From contig OZ007507.1 in NCBI GenBank assembly GCA_963931865.1, positions 11,399,974-11,463,973 of the forward strand: a stretch of DNA of 64,000 nt, read 5' to 3'. A model generated the notes under the pieces. It saw only the letters and a program-made list of their open reading frames with translations, did not search any database and was not told where the DNA came from. Shown in pieces: positions 33,000 through 44,923 of this stretch. The DNA comes from Axinella damicornis (lineage: Eukaryota > Porifera > Demospongiae > Axinellida > Axinellidae). Every line of letters starts with the position of its first letter. Positions within the stretch are counted from its first letter, which is position 1. A program made the translations under genes and the position numbers.

Positions 33000-35240
33000 C
33001 AAGCACTTTCCCTTCTGACAGAGCCACATACATCATAGCAAGCAACAAAAATAGGGGGCTTATGATCATGATTCACAGTTACGTAAGTTGCACTAGCTAC
33101 ATAACTGCAGACAGAAAACTTGCATGCATCTTGTATTGAAAACATTCCGTGTTTGTGTTCTCAATCACAACATGTATGACTACATGTGTGACTCCCATGA
33201 GAGTGCTGTGTACTGTAATAGCAAGTTGCTACTCCGAGTAATGAATATTAAGGCCTTTCAGCAGTTATGAATAGCTGTCTTCCACATACAGATAGGTATA
33301 TCCAATGGCCTAAAAGGAGTTGCACAGACACATGCAATTGAATTATGACTGACATAAGTTTAGAATAATCCTATGAACCAGTACGTGCAATTCTCTCTCC
33401 TCCCGTCATGCATTTTGCAACTTGCAGTCAGCTTTTGCTTGCTTATGAAAACTGGTAAGAATGACAGTCACAGCTGAGCAATATTTTACTCTTGCTGCAT
33501 GCCCAGCTGAGCTGGTACATTTGTCAGCATCTATAGATGCCGCACACGTAACAAGTACAAATGCTAATGTCAAAGGTCTTAGGCTACGGGGAGAAGTACA
33601 CTTAATCTTGCATCACAAGCATTTATGCATGGATGCTGACCAGACAAATGCAAGCCAGGTGGACCATGCAGCTCCTAGCTGAAGATAGTATAGACTGGTT
33701 TCAGCTAGTTTATGCAGGGGCATAACTAGGACTTTATAAGACAACTCAGTAGGCCCGCAAGTTAGAAAACTGAGTACAATACTCACATACATGTATAAGC
33801 AGGCCCATAATTATACAAAGCAAATTTTGGTTGATATGGCACGTGGTGAAGCTCAGAGATAAACTTAGCTAGGTGCTGTTGAAGTACATAAGTATATAAG
33901 TGCACCAGCTGAGGGGGGGGGGGGGGGGGGGGGCCGGAGGAAACTTCATCTTCAGGAGCAATCGAATAGCAAGAAGTCAACATCGTACTACCAAACCTGG
34001 TTGCATTCCAATATCCACCAAAAACTGGGAATTAGGCAGAGTAGTGTGGGGACGAGTCTAGTCATTAGCCAACTTAGAGTTGCAGAGGAGGCTGTATCGA
34101 TGGCTGCGATGATAGCAATGGCCTCCTTGCTTTCTACGATAGCTACACCCCTGCTATATATGTATAGGAACCAAACACAATAAGCAAATCATAGTTAGCG
34201 AAGAAGCTACTGCATGGTCCAGTAACTGGACAATGCGAGTATGCAGAGTAGAGATACAGTTTGGCAAATGGTTTGGGTAAGGGCAATGGCCTGGCTATAT
34301 AGAGGATAGAACTAACTGGTTTTTACTACTGGCTATAGAGGATAGAACTAACTGGTTTTGACTACTGAGATTGAGGCCAGTGCATGCATGTTCACATAAC
34401 CTGACTGCGTGTGGTATCCATGCAAAATTAGATTTTGAGGTCATTAATTAGCCATTTTGAGTCGGTATACCATCGCGCATTAAAATTACGCAGTGTCTAG
34501 TCCATGCAGTCATGATCACACCTTGATGGGCAGCGAAGCAATTGCAGCTCAGATTTCAGTAACAGTATCTTGGCGCCGAACACGAACTACTTCTTGCGTA
34601 GGTCGGCCGGTCAGTATACGTACGCGCTCGACGCGTGGGCGAGCTGACGCAGATCAATTTAAAGCAATGGGTATATCGGACTATTATCCAGAAGCTGCTA
34701 TGTAGCTGGATTATGAACGAGCAGCTACGACCAAATACACTAAGCAACCGCTGCGTTTATCTAACACAAACCTTTGTGTGAGATTTGTATGGCGACAGAG
34801 GAAGGCAGCTGGTTGTTGACGATCGTTCTCCGCTTCATCAGAACCACGGAGCACTGGTTTTACAGTCAGAGTGGTAGTGTTACAGTGAAGTGCTTCTTTT
34901 GGAGTATATACACAGGAACAAAAACCCTGGATGCTGGATAACTGTAAGTTAAGATCCGTCAACTAAGCTATGAAGTCTCAGTGCCAAAATTCATAAACTG
35001 AGGCACTATTTTGTACAAGGAGTATCAGTCTCTACCCAAAATCTCACCCTTTCTGCTGTCTGAGGGTGACATTAGTGTCAAACTTGAATGTCCAACTCTA
35101 GTCTTTAGTTGCATGTAAATGACCGTTATAATTTGCAGGCAGGAAATCATTGATTCACCTGAGTATGTCATGCGTATACACAGCATGAAATGGCATACTG
35201 TCAGGTACATTAATTACCATTAATAGTTTCAGACTCTCGA
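33000..35240. other. no certain gene; may contain 5' exons of the Ig/FN3 gene
   Basis: No domain-bearing exon was recognised. Present are a run of 21 G at 33912-33932 and a direct repeat of about 35 bases (ATAGAGGATAGAACTAACTG) at about 34300-34320 and 34334-34353. Confidence 0.35.
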
Positions 35241-35255
35241 GGGTAGGGTACCGAC

Positions 35256-35288
35256 TAGTCTTGTGGGCCAGACTGGCCCGCAAGACTA
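35256..35288. mobile_element. TAGTCTTG foldback element, 33 bp
   Basis: TAGTCTTGTGGGCCAG and its complement CTGGCCCGCAAGACTA form a nearly loopless palindrome; no clear duplication. Confidence 0.65.
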
Positions 35289-35599
35289 TAGCCAGTACTG
35301 GCTACCAACAGAGAGGGCTGTCCAGGTATGCAGTATGCGTGAAACTGAACTGCAGGCATTGTGTAAAACATTAATGATACGATATCAGACCAGTATCTAC
35401 TGTGAACTATGTGCAGCAAGCTTCACAACCAACTAGTTGGAGATGCTGAAGTCTAAACAAAAGGAAGTGGATACTGGTCCAACAGGAAGTAGACACACAT
35501 GCTCATTCAGCGCTGGCTATGGACCTAACCTACCCTAACCATTGCCCTACTTAAATTCCTGTGGGACTAATAACCAGAAAAGGATAGCGAAGCCACTGA

Positions 35600-37840
35600 A
35601 TTAGCTAGCTAAACTATTAACTTTGGCTGTGTTCCCGGGCCGTTCCCATTATGCATGGTGGGGTGGAGGCCTGGGAGATCCGGTCGCGGTGCCATCAGGT
35701 AGAAACACGGAGGGCAGCTCAGTGCCCAACGAAGATTCTTGATGTACTTTCTTGTACTGTCCATCCAATGGTTGGATATCAGCAAGGCAGACGATTGGTA
35801 CAGGTATTGTAACGGTTGGTCACCATACCCCATGTGTCTACCATCTGTCTACCTGATGTCATCGCACTTGACCAGCTCTCCCAGGCTTTCCTCCCCACCA
35901 TATTTGCATGCAACAAGTAGTCAGATACTGGCGGTGGGAACAGCCTTATACCACATAGGCAAGTGGGGTGACACTCCCATAATTTTATTCGCTGTAGTCA
36001 CAGTTGCGACCTGGCATTTTGACCCTGTGTACTAAGGAAGGGGTGGAGTCGCTACGCATTCTTCCGTATATTATAGGATCAAGGTGCACGCAGTCAAACG
36101 GTCAATGGCTGAAATACAGTGCAGTCAAACGGTCAAGAGTCTTTCTGCAATGCAGTCAAGTAGCACAGAATAAATTCTTGCCCCCGGTCGCATGCAGCTG
36201 TGACTAGCATGTCTATGGAAGTGTCACGCCCTTGATATATTATGTAATAGTATATTATAATGGTTGCTGTAGTGAAGGGGTTGCAACGCCTACCAGGAGA
36301 GCGGTTGCCCCTCGATATAATTATACGTGTATAATGGTTGCTGTAGTGAAACGTATTGAAATGGCCAATAAGCCATTAGAAATAGCTATGTACGTTATTT
36401 TAACTACAGCAAAGTAGCTTCAAAGTTCAAATTTACATCTTGTAGCTGTATTGCTGTTCCGTCCATATAGGTGTATATATTGCTGATTGGAGCTGATCAA
36501 GTTCGACGTATATACTTTCTACAAGTCACTTTACAAGTATAATTATTCTTTCTACCTTTTTGTATACGTCAAGTCAATAATACAAAGTCATGAGTTACAA
36601 TGTTGTGCATATTCCCAGAAAACTGTTCATTTGTGCATACATCCTATATCTATATGCTAGGCCATAGCTGATGAGCTTCTGACAGTCACAGTTGGCAAGC
36701 AACAATGAGTGATCATATTCGTCTTGGTGTAAGTGTTCATCTTGAATTGTGCAGGTAGTGATCAGTATATAGGACTAACTTTCATCAGGGAAGAAGAGCT
36801 AGAGGGAGGGGGGGGGGGGGGGGGGGGGATACAGAGGGTGCATGGGAAGGGAGGAGGAAGAAGAGGCAGGTATTCAGCTCAAAGCATAGATAATCATTTA
36901 AACAGGGAATAACTCGACAAAAGAACCAACAGTATCACGCAGAGTATCTAGCTATACCAGGCCAACTCACAGTCCATACGTACCTTGTGACCTGTAGCAC
37001 TAGCTCCTGTCATCTTGCCTCTAGCTCCTGTTCCAGGGCACCCTGCTGCAGTTGCTACATGAGGTAACGGCTGTGTTGCCTACGGCTCTCCCGTCTTCTT
37101 TGCACGAGATCAGGGTGAGGTAGGGAGAATGGGGAGGAGGAGAAGAAATTAAATCACCTGCACAATCATACTAAATGTGTACCAGAGAATATGCCCATTG
37201 AGTGGCTACTCTCAAAGAGGTGGTGGGCGTATTTACTCAAAAGTATGGCTGCCACGGGTATAACTGAATGACATGTAAAGGTCTTACTGCTCGTCTATCA
37301 GAGCATCCAGTTTCCTAGTGCTAGCACAAGCAGCAGTGATTGATGCCTCCTTCCTCTCCATCCGCCCCTCCCTCTATCCTTCCCCCCACCCCCCTGACCA
37401 TCCCTCAATCCTCCCTTCCTCACTTCGTTTCTGATTCCACTCCTGCTGGGTCATACTGGACTCCGCAGACATGTCTCCATCCGTCTGTGTCCATCCTCCC
37501 TGGTCATGGCAAAGGGTGTGGGTGTGCCCTTACTTGATACCATGCCCTCCTTCAACACATCCAGGTCTGGGAGGGATCACACAGGGGTACAGCCATAATC
37601 ACATAACCTAGCTGTTCAGAACCAAATGATAATACATACGCACCCTTAATTGAGTGAGTTCATCATATGCATTGTACATCACATTAATATGTCTGCATAG
37701 CCTTGTTTTAGGGCCAAGATCATACCCAAAACTGGCTTTGCAAAATGCACCTAGCTCCAAAGGATCTGATGATGGGAACTCTGTAATGAGTCTCCCAACA
37801 ATCTTTGGCAGTCAGCCAATGCATCATGGAGAGACAATGA
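35600..37840. other. no gene recognised
   Basis: I see only simple sequence: a G run at 36810-36828, two local near-repeats around 36240-36360 (ATAATGGTTGCTGTAGTGAA) and C/T-rich sequence at 37350-37430. No exon is supported. Confidence 0.35.
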
Positions 37841-37847
37841 TACACTT

Positions 37848-38868
37848 GATGATGATGATGATGATGAAACTTTATTTCAACAGGGTACCCCTTCAGCATG
37901 TGGCTGCTGATCTTCCAGGGAGCCCTGCATACATACAAAACATAAAGCAAAAGGAAAAAGATATATATGTGCAATAGCTATACATACTTATGAAGTAATA
38001 TAATACAGAAAAAAGAGGGGGGCACTACATTCACGGATATGTACAATGCATACACAATAAGGAATATTACAAGGTTGTAAAAGCAAAAACACTATAAAAC
38101 AGAAACACAAACACAGAATGGGTGTACAAAAATATTAATATCAATTTCCGGCAACGAGACCTCTAACTAGTTTTGTAAAAGTGCAATGGTTTCGGGTGGT
38201 CTTGATAGCATCTGGCAGCTGATTCCAGTTCCTTGCTCCAGAGTATTGGAATGATTTGCTGTATATCTCACTTTTGTGGGCCTTTAAGAATAGCTTGAGC
38301 TGTCCTCGTGTGCGGACTGTCCCTGGTTGCCATCTGAAAAGTGACCGCAAATACTCAGGAGCTGCTCCATGGATGCAGTGATGCACAACTCTCAACTGTT
38401 GAAGGGCCCTTCTTTGCTCCAGTGTTGTCCACCTGAGCTTTGCTCTCGACATACTGCTGGGAGACCTCGCAGGTACTTGCAGTATGATCCTCATGCCGTA
38501 GTTGTGGAGTCTCTGCAGTTTCTGCTGGAGCTCTTTGGTACAGTTAGCCCATACCACACAGCAGTAGTCCAGGTGGGGGAGCACTATTGCATTGAACAGC
38601 ATCTTCCTTGTCTTCATTGGCAGGTGCTTACTCACTCTCCTGAGTATTCCCAGATTCCTGCCAACTTTCTTAGCCACACTGTCAATATGCTGCTTCCAAT
38701 TGAGTTTGTCATCAATGAGCACACCAAGGTACTTTGCTGTTCGTTCATTCCTAATCGGCTGACCATCATGCTCGATGTGCGGCTCTACAAGCTCACGTTG
38801 TCTCCTCCTTCCCAGGAACATTGTGTGGGTTTTCTTGAAGTTTACTCGGAGGCAGTTAATTGTGCACT
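37848..38868 (-). mobile_element. 5'-truncated non-LTR retrotransposon (LINE), reverse transcriptase C-terminus
   Basis: The minus frame 38141-38821 (226 codons from ATG, open back to about 38863) encodes the end of a LINE reverse transcriptase and the region after it. Landmarks are KYLGVLIDDKLNWKQHID, RRVSKHLPMKTRKMLFNAIV, LPHLDYCCVVWANC and YSGARNWNQLPDAIK. This order is typical of CR1/Jockey/RTE-like elements. The strand-specific 3' end is AATAAAGTTT followed by six CAT triplets (37848-37867 on the plus strand), a tail type common in such elements. A stop lies immediately upstream of the open frame and the catalytic domain is absent, so the copy is dead on arrival. The plus-strand frame 38369-39031 is only its antisense. 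Confidence 0.92.
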
Positions 38869-39124
38869 AAAAATAGTAACACACTACTGGGAATTGCTTA
38901 ATCTATTGTGTGGTCGTTTCACGCTACTTCCTTCTTCTGCTCTTCATCTCGACCATTATGCGCACCTGGTACCATGCATATTGGTACCCTACAGTACATG
39001 GGAATTCACCTTTTGGCATAACTGTGATTAACCCAGGAGTCTACTTCAGAGAGCATCCTTCAAGTGGGCGCGGTTAGGAGGTCAGTTAGTCACGCCCCCA
39101 ATACAATGACATCAATGGATTCAC

Positions 39125-39320
39125 TATGTGGGGGGACAGGATCCAGAGTCTGTGAGTGGAAAGACGGAGGGTGAGGGAGGTGTGGAGAGAGGAGAGGAGG
39201 GAGGGGCGGAGGGAAGAGAGGAAGGAGGCGGACGGTGAGGGGTGAAAAGAGGGAGGAGAGGATGAGGAGATGGAGGGAGGGAGGGATGGAGGGAGACGAC
39301 AAGGGGAGGAGAGGACACGT
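39125..39320. repeat. purine-rich GGGAGGAGAG tract
   Basis: Simple purine-rich sequence; frames across it are artefacts. Confidence 0.85.
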
Positions 39321-39676
39321 AAGAACTATATGCATGCATGTATAACTCAGAGCTGAATATACAATGCACTACTAAAACAAAATTAATGTACACAATAATC
39401 CCTACACACAGTACAGAATATCAGCTGTCCAAGTACACGCACACACAGAGACAGAGCCATTGGCAGTGGCAGCGTGTGGCTGAATATAAAGGGGGTCCTA
39501 CGACAGCACTACATGCACTCTCCTGGATGCAAACTGTCTGCGGTGCCACAATACCACTGTGAGCCACAGTCATAACAGACAACAATCTTAAAGACACTCA
39601 CACAGCATGCCATCACACACATGACAAGGGAGAGCCCCATCGCTTCAGCCACTAACAGTGAGACCTACCTGCAGCC

Positions 39677-39769
39677 TAGCCTCATTCCCAGGCTTCTCAC
39701 CCCAGCGTTTGTCGCTTGCACTACTGCAAGCGACAAACGCTAGGGTGAGAAGGCCTGGGAACGAGGCTA
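39677..39769. mobile_element. TAGCCTCG palindromic foldback element, 93 bp
   Basis: The arms include GTTTGTCGCTTGCA and its complement. A perfect 9-bp duplication, CCTGCAGCC, lies at 39668-39676 and 39770-39778. Confidence 0.95.
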
Positions 39770-40125
39770 CCTGCAGCCAGTACCACAGTGCACCAATACC
39801 AACACCAAATTCTGGCTACGGGAAATGCTCATAGAGCTGGTTCATTGCACGAATAATGCTGTGCACCTGATAATCACATGACCATCACATGATCATCATA
39901 TGATCAATACATATCAGCAAATGGCTCCACTCCTCCCTCCCCCTCATACCCCCTCCATTGTCACACCACCTCCTCCCTCCCCCTCACCTGTGGTTGAAAA
40001 AGGCCCTTGCCCCCTTCCTCCTCCCTCCTTCCATTGGTGGAGGTGAGGGGAGAGGGGGCTACAGCTGGGACTCCCAAAGGTTCACACACTTTAGCATGTG
40101 TGGTGACATGCCAGGTTTCCTTCTG

Positions 40126-40168
40126 GCTGTGTGTGTGTATGTGTGTGTGTGTGTGTGTATGTGTGTGC

Positions 40169-40241
<73 letters not shown>

Positions 40242-40262
40242 TGCGTAAGTGTGTGTGTGTGC

Positions 40263-40332
<70 letters not shown>
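40126..40332. repeat. (TG)n microsatellite, about 205 bp
   Basis: The longest TG tract in the window, with TATG, GCGT and TAAG interruptions. Confidence 0.97.
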
Positions 40333-41119
40333 AAGTCAAAGAGGAAGTTCATCATGATGTAAAACACTCATTTCACTACAACTGGATACTATAGTCACTG
40401 AACCTTGGGCATAGGCATTGACCCCATCAGACCATCACTACACAACATATACCATGGTGGTGTGTTATTAAGCACAGCTCACATAATCACTTTTATGCAC
40501 AGGTCCAACTCCCATACGAGCGACTACAGTACCACACTCCCCCACATACGCACATGACTTTTAGGGGATTGAGGCTTGAAATCTTTGTGGTGAGTCTTGG
40601 GACTGTTGTCCAGAGATTCATCTGAGCTCTCCCCTCCTCAGCCCCCTGCCCCTACCACCATCTGGCCAGCATGTCATATAGCTGTACATGCTTGATCACA
40701 GCTGGTACCTTCAGCATCATACTGACTCAGTAGAAAATAGTCTCTGTCTATAACCCTGGAACTAATTTTTTGTGCGTTCTCTGAAGAGGAAACCCTTACT
40801 GTCTATGCCCTTGGTTCAAGTGTGCCTGACAGTAATAATGCCATTTCATGCTGTGTGTACATGTAACGGTGATCGAAAGCAGTTATACATAGCATAGTTG
40901 ACGGAGACTTAACTTACAGTTATCCAGCCTGCAGGCTTTTTGCGATTATACTCCCCAGGCCCATGCTCCTCCTGCCTGTACTCCAAAAGAAGCACTTCAT
41001 GCGGGGTTCTAGCAAAGTTTCGAGTCGGCGGCCGCGGAAAAGTATACCGGAAGTCACTCGGCGGATGACTCAGCGGATAACTTGAAGCTGCATGGCATAT
41101 GGTACGACCAGGGTGGGTG

Positions 41120-41455
41120 TAGTCTCCTGCCCAGACCCCACCCCTCGCGGGAAAGAGGGTCTGGCGACTTTGCGCAGAAGCCTCGGTCTTCATTAAAAAT
41201 TCATACTTTCTAGGCAGGAATTTCAGACTGCCAATGAAATCGTAGAGAATTCAATTTTGTCTTTATTAGGAGCGAGAAGTTGTAGAAAATTCAAATTTCT
41301 CTTGCAATTACGTGTATCATTTCATGCGTAAGACTTCCGGTTCTGTCCGGTTTCAGGCGGTTAGCTGAGCTATGAATATTCGATGAAGACCGAGAATGTT
41401 GCTGAAAGTCACCAGACGGATATTCCGTACACGTTTCCGGCTGGGCACGAGACTA
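41120..41455 (+). mobile_element. 336-bp TAGTCTC element inserted in MITE
   Basis: Ends are TAGTCTCCTGCCCAGACC and GGGCACGAGACTA, with imperfect inverted arms. A perfect 9-bp duplication, GGGTGGGTG, lies at 41111-41119 and 41456-41464. An inverted copy of equal length is at 43153-43488. Confidence 0.92.
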
Positions 41456-41534
41456 GGGTGGGTGGGACAAGGTCTGTGCGCACGTGGTACAATTAACATT
41501 CCATATGGTATAGTGCACAATAATATACAAGAAG

Positions 41535-42201
41535 GGGTTAGTGCAAAACCTGGACTCTGGACTCTGGACTGGACCGTGGACTGGACTCTGGACTGGATTT
41601 TGGACTGGATATTGGACTCAATCATTCATGGCCCAGAAGGCATACAGAAGACCAAGCTGGTCCACAACAAATACAACACACACACATGATCAGTTGGTTC
41701 AAGCTCAACAGCTAGCACGCTCTGTTCCACTTCCATCAAGTGACCAGGGTTCTGATGTTGTCTGATATCTGTAGAAATAATCCCGTAGGATAGAGCCCAT
41801 CGTCAGCAGAGAACTTAACACACAATGTCGTCATCACAGGCACGAAATCAGTCTTGTAGCTCACTCAGACAGCAAACTGTATAACAATCGACGGCACATG
41901 CTCTATTCTGCCAAAAACGACCAGAATCTGAGATTCCTGATATTTGCCCCAGCAGAAATAATCCTGTAGGATAGAGCCCCAGCCTCCACCTCAGCCTCAG
42001 GGTAGCTACTGCACGTCGTCCCCACTTAACTGTTCCCATAGGCATCCACTGAGACAGAGATATAGCGACCTCCGACATGCCTTCTGGGCCATGCGTACGA
42101 AGTCAAGTCCAATATCCGGTCCAAAATGCAGTCCAAAATGCAGTCCAGAGTCCAGTCCACGGTCCAGTCCAGAGTCCAGAGTCCAGGTTTTGCACCAACC
42201 C
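41535..42201. mobile_element. 667-bp element with GGACT-repeat termini, 11-bp target duplication
   Basis: It begins GGGTTAGTGCAAAACCTGG and ends in the complement with one change. The terminal 100 bases are tandem CTGGACTCTGGACTGGAC words, inverted at the other end. It is flanked by TATACAAGAAG at 41524-41534 and 42202-42212. The uninterrupted site exists at 57671-57681. Long termini and a 9-11-bp duplication recall Mutator-like elements. No transposase. Confidence 0.9.
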
Positions 42202-42376
42202 TATACAAGAAGTGTGCGGAACTAGCAGACTAGTAACAGCTCTAGCGCTGACTTATCGCTGGGGTTCGATGGGGTTCGATCGCTTTATTGACTTCCTACC
42301 TGATGCTAAACACTTGAGTGCGGTCGACAAGTCTGCATTCGCTGATATTCTCTGTGAGTCTGCATGGTCACTTACA

Positions 42377-42947
42377 TAGTCTAACAAGCTAGCCCTTCGC
42401 TTTCTCCAGCGCTCGATCGCTTTCAGTATGCGCGCGCGGAGAAGTAAGGTCTAGAAACTTTGGACCACTTTACTCGGTACGAAAGAATGCAATTAAGTAC
42501 ATCACGTCCGTTTACGTCATAATATTCCAATTAGTGCAACTGCAGTCGGTCGATTCCCGGCCCGCTAACCTCGTTGGCTGTTTGTACTTCCGTCTGTTTG
42601 GTCGTTGTGCAGGAGAACAGCAATCGCAGGCAACTTCAGACAGTCCTCAACGCTTGTACTGAGCGATTTGGAAGATCACCACGTGACAGCTGCAATCTGA
42701 TTGGCTCTACCCGATTTCGAGTAGAGCCCATGCAAAGTGGTCCAAAGTTTCTAGACCCTCCTTTTCCCCGTGCGGTCACGTGAGTCGATCCGTGCTGGGG
42801 AAAATTGGAGGGGCTAGCCCGCTAGACTAGCCCTTCGCTTTCTCCAGCGCTCGATCGCTTTCAGTATGCGCGCGCGGAGAAGTAACGTGCGGTCACGTGA
42901 GTCGATCCGTGCTGGGGAAAATTGGAGGGGCTAGCCCGCTAGACTAG
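42377..42947. mobile_element. 571-bp TAGTCTA element inserted in MITE, with internal duplications
   Basis: The termini TAGTCTAACAAGCTAGCCC and GGGCTAGCCCGCTAGACTAG are imperfect inverted repeats. A 9-bp duplication, TCACTTACA, lies at 42368-42376 and 42948-42956. Internally, the block at 42389-42448 (CTAGCCCTTCGCTTTCTCC...) recurs at 42830-42890, and the block at 42773-42830 (GTCACGTGAGTCGATCCGTG...) recurs at 42892-42947. Confidence 0.85.
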
Positions 42948-43152
42948 TCACTTACATAACTGCTCAGTACAGGCACGTAGCAGTGTGTAGTGGCTTATAC
43001 CCAGTTCGGTCACAGTCTTTGCACGGAGATTACTCTTCAGGATGCATCGAAAGCGCAATGCAGCCTTCTTCCACGGAGAAAAGCAGCAGAACGACTTTGC
43101 ATTACGTCATACTAAATGACAGTGCACGTGATCTTGTCCTACCCCCCGGGCC

Positions 43153-43488
43153 TAGTCTCGTGCCCAGCCGGAAACGTGTACGGAATATCCGTCTGGTGAC
43201 TTTCAGCAACATTCTCGGTCTTCATCGAATATTCATAGCTCAGCTAACCGCCTGAAACCGGACAGAACCGGAAGTCTTACGCATGAAATGATACACGTAA
43301 TTGCAAGAGAAATTTGAATTTTCTACAACTTCTCGCTCCTAATAAAGACAAAATTGAATTCTCTACGATTTCATTGGCAGTCTGAAATTCCTGCCTAGAA
43401 AGTATGAATTTTTAATGAAGACCGAGGCTTCTGCGCAAAGTCGCCAGACCCTCTTTCCCGCGAGGGGTGGGGTCTGGGCACGAGACTA
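43153..43488 (-). mobile_element. 336-bp TAGTCTC element, inverted copy
   Basis: It is the reverse complement of 41120-41455 over its whole length with very few differences, which suggests recent mobility. The flanks CCCGGGCC on both sides give an 8-9-bp duplication. Confidence 0.9.
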
Positions 43489-43719
43489 CCCGGGCCCGGC
43501 CCCTAGGCCCTGTGGTACACGACTGCCATGCCATGGCTGCCTGCATCACGTGCACTTGATTTGGTGACGTAATAAGCCAGTTGCACACGTACACGTACAC
43601 AAGAGCGAAGGAATTTGATTGACGTGACGTTACATCCGGGACCTGGCGGTAAAGACGGTGTGCAAAGAGTGAGAATCGGTTGAAGTACGAACGAGAACAA
43701 CCCAGTATGCTGGACATAC

Positions 43720-43960
43720 CTGTAACGTGTTGTGGCAACAACCCAAGCCAGGATCCGAGCGCCTTCTTCCGCCGATTTCCAAGCGATCCAGGTACGAGAC
43801 CGAGATGGTTCAGCGTGTTTTGGATGGATGGCAGGCAGCTGAGGTCGCAGTCGCGAGCTTGTTCCAGGCACTTTTCCCGATAGCGATGCCAAAAGAGAAC
43901 CAACAGCTCGCTCAGGTCTGCTCCCGGTATGTCCGCGGCAGTAAGCGTCACAGAAACCAT
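43720..43960 (-). CDS. exon-like ORF (80 codons) inside an inverted-repeat element
   Basis: ATG at 43960 opens 80 codons ending at a good donor (ACAG/GTATGT at 43719). The peptide begins MVSVTLTAADIPGADLSELL and ends LLPQHVTG. It is charged, mixed sequence unlike repeat-derived frames. I recognise no family. It may be a host first exon captured between the terminal repeats, an element-encoded exon, or chance. Another frame, overlapping it and starting at 44072, is less likely because it begins in the terminal repeat. Confidence 0.3.
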
Positions 43961-44104
43961 AGCTAATACCTTCGAAGTATAATAATCTAGCTATGCAGGA
44001 ACAGAGCCTGAACACTGGAGGCAGGGGGGCTGTAGACGTAGCAAGACCGCTTTGTTCTCGTTCGTACTTCAACCGATTCTCACACTTCGCTCACCGTCTT
44101 GACC

Positions 44105-44542
44105 CAGGGGGGGTAGGACAAGATCACGTGCACTGTCATTTAGTATGACGTAATGCAAAGTCGTTCTGCTGCTTTTCTCCGTGGAAGAAGGCTGCATTGC
44201 GCTTTCGATGCATCCTGAAGAGTAATCTCCGTGCAAAGACTGTGACCGAACTGGGTATAAGCCACTACACACTGCTACGTGCCTGTACTGAGCAGTTATG
44301 TAAGTGACCATGCAGACTCACAGAGAATATCAGCGAATGCAGACTTGTCGACCGCACTCAAGTGTTTAGCATCAGGTAGGAAGTCAATAAAGCGATCGAA
44401 CCCCATCGAACCCCAGCGATAAGTCAGCGCTAGAGCTGTTACTAGTCTGCTAGTTCCGCACACTTCTTGTATATTATTGTGCACTATACCTATGGAATGT
44501 TAATTGTACCACGTGCGCACAGACCTTGTCCCACCCCCCCTG
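44105..44542 (-). mobile_element. CAGGGG-type MITE, 438 bp, intact
   Basis: The ends CAGGGGGGGTAGGACAAG and CTTGTCCCACCCCCCCTG are inverted repeats. It is flanked by a perfect 9-bp duplication, GTCTTGACC, at 44096-44104 and 44543-44551. It is closely similar to the copy at 57604-58042 in the opposite orientation and has no coding capacity. Confidence 0.95.
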
Positions 44543-44923
44543 GTCTTGACCGTCCAGGTCTCTTGTTTATCGCCGCGGTCACTTAAATTGTCTGATCGGC
44601 ATAGTTTTAATCACGCGCACATTTCAAACGCCCACCTACCGATTTCGCCATTGACTGCAATACTTAACGTAGCTGCGATAGAGCAACCGGATGTGACGTC
44701 ATACATTCCGTGAATACTTTCGCTTGCTTGCAACTGGCTTATTGCATACATGTAAGGTCAATAATATTTGAAATGTCAGACGATTGAATACGCCTCTCTG
44801 ATTGGTCGACGAAAGTCGATTTGCGCATGCGCATGACCAAGTTTTTAAAAAAGAAGGGCGAGATTTAGAACGATCGATCAACGAGGAGCCTAGCCCGAAG
44901 TGCAAATCAGTCACCACTTGAAT

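Larger units (their letters stand above)
41109..43512 (+). mobile_element. CAGGGG-type MITE broken by four nested insertions
   Basis: Host fragments at 41109-41119, 41465-41534, 42213-42376, 42957-43152 and 43489-43512 together rebuild the roughly 440-bp element seen whole at 57604-58042 and 44105-44542. Its outer flanks TGGTACGAC and TGGTACACG are an imperfect 9-bp duplication (7/9). Insertions are at 41120-41455, 41535-42201, 42377-42947 and 43153-43488. No transposase is encoded. Confidence 0.88.
43640..44560. mobile_element. inverted-repeat element carrying an exon-like ORF and interrupted by a MITE
   Basis: The left end GACCTGGCGGTAAAGACGGTG and the following 45 bases (GAGAATCGGTTGAAGTACGAA...) are matched in reverse complement at about 44045-44104 plus 44552-44560. 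The right arm is split by the MITE 44105-44542. Inside lies a minus-strand exon-like frame (43720-43960). No clear target duplication was found. Confidence 0.6.

Noticed and set aside
35739..36035. 98-codon ORF beginning MMYFLVLSIQWLDISKADD
   Set aside because: It has a signal-peptide-like start but no conserved pattern, splice signals or neighbours to support a gene.
38369..39031. 220-codon plus-strand ORF
   Set aside because: Antisense of the LINE reverse transcriptase frame, with no recognisable domain of its own.
40007..40394. Cys-Val and Thr-His repeat proteins
   Set aside because: Artefacts of the (TG)n microsatellite; the same holds for 6478-6880, 7058-7426 and 22094-22340.
43412..44072. 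Overlapping 182- and 189-codon minus-strand ORFs as full genes
   Set aside because: Both run into or start within terminal inverted repeats and adjacent MITEs; only the 80-codon exon-like part was kept, at low confidence.
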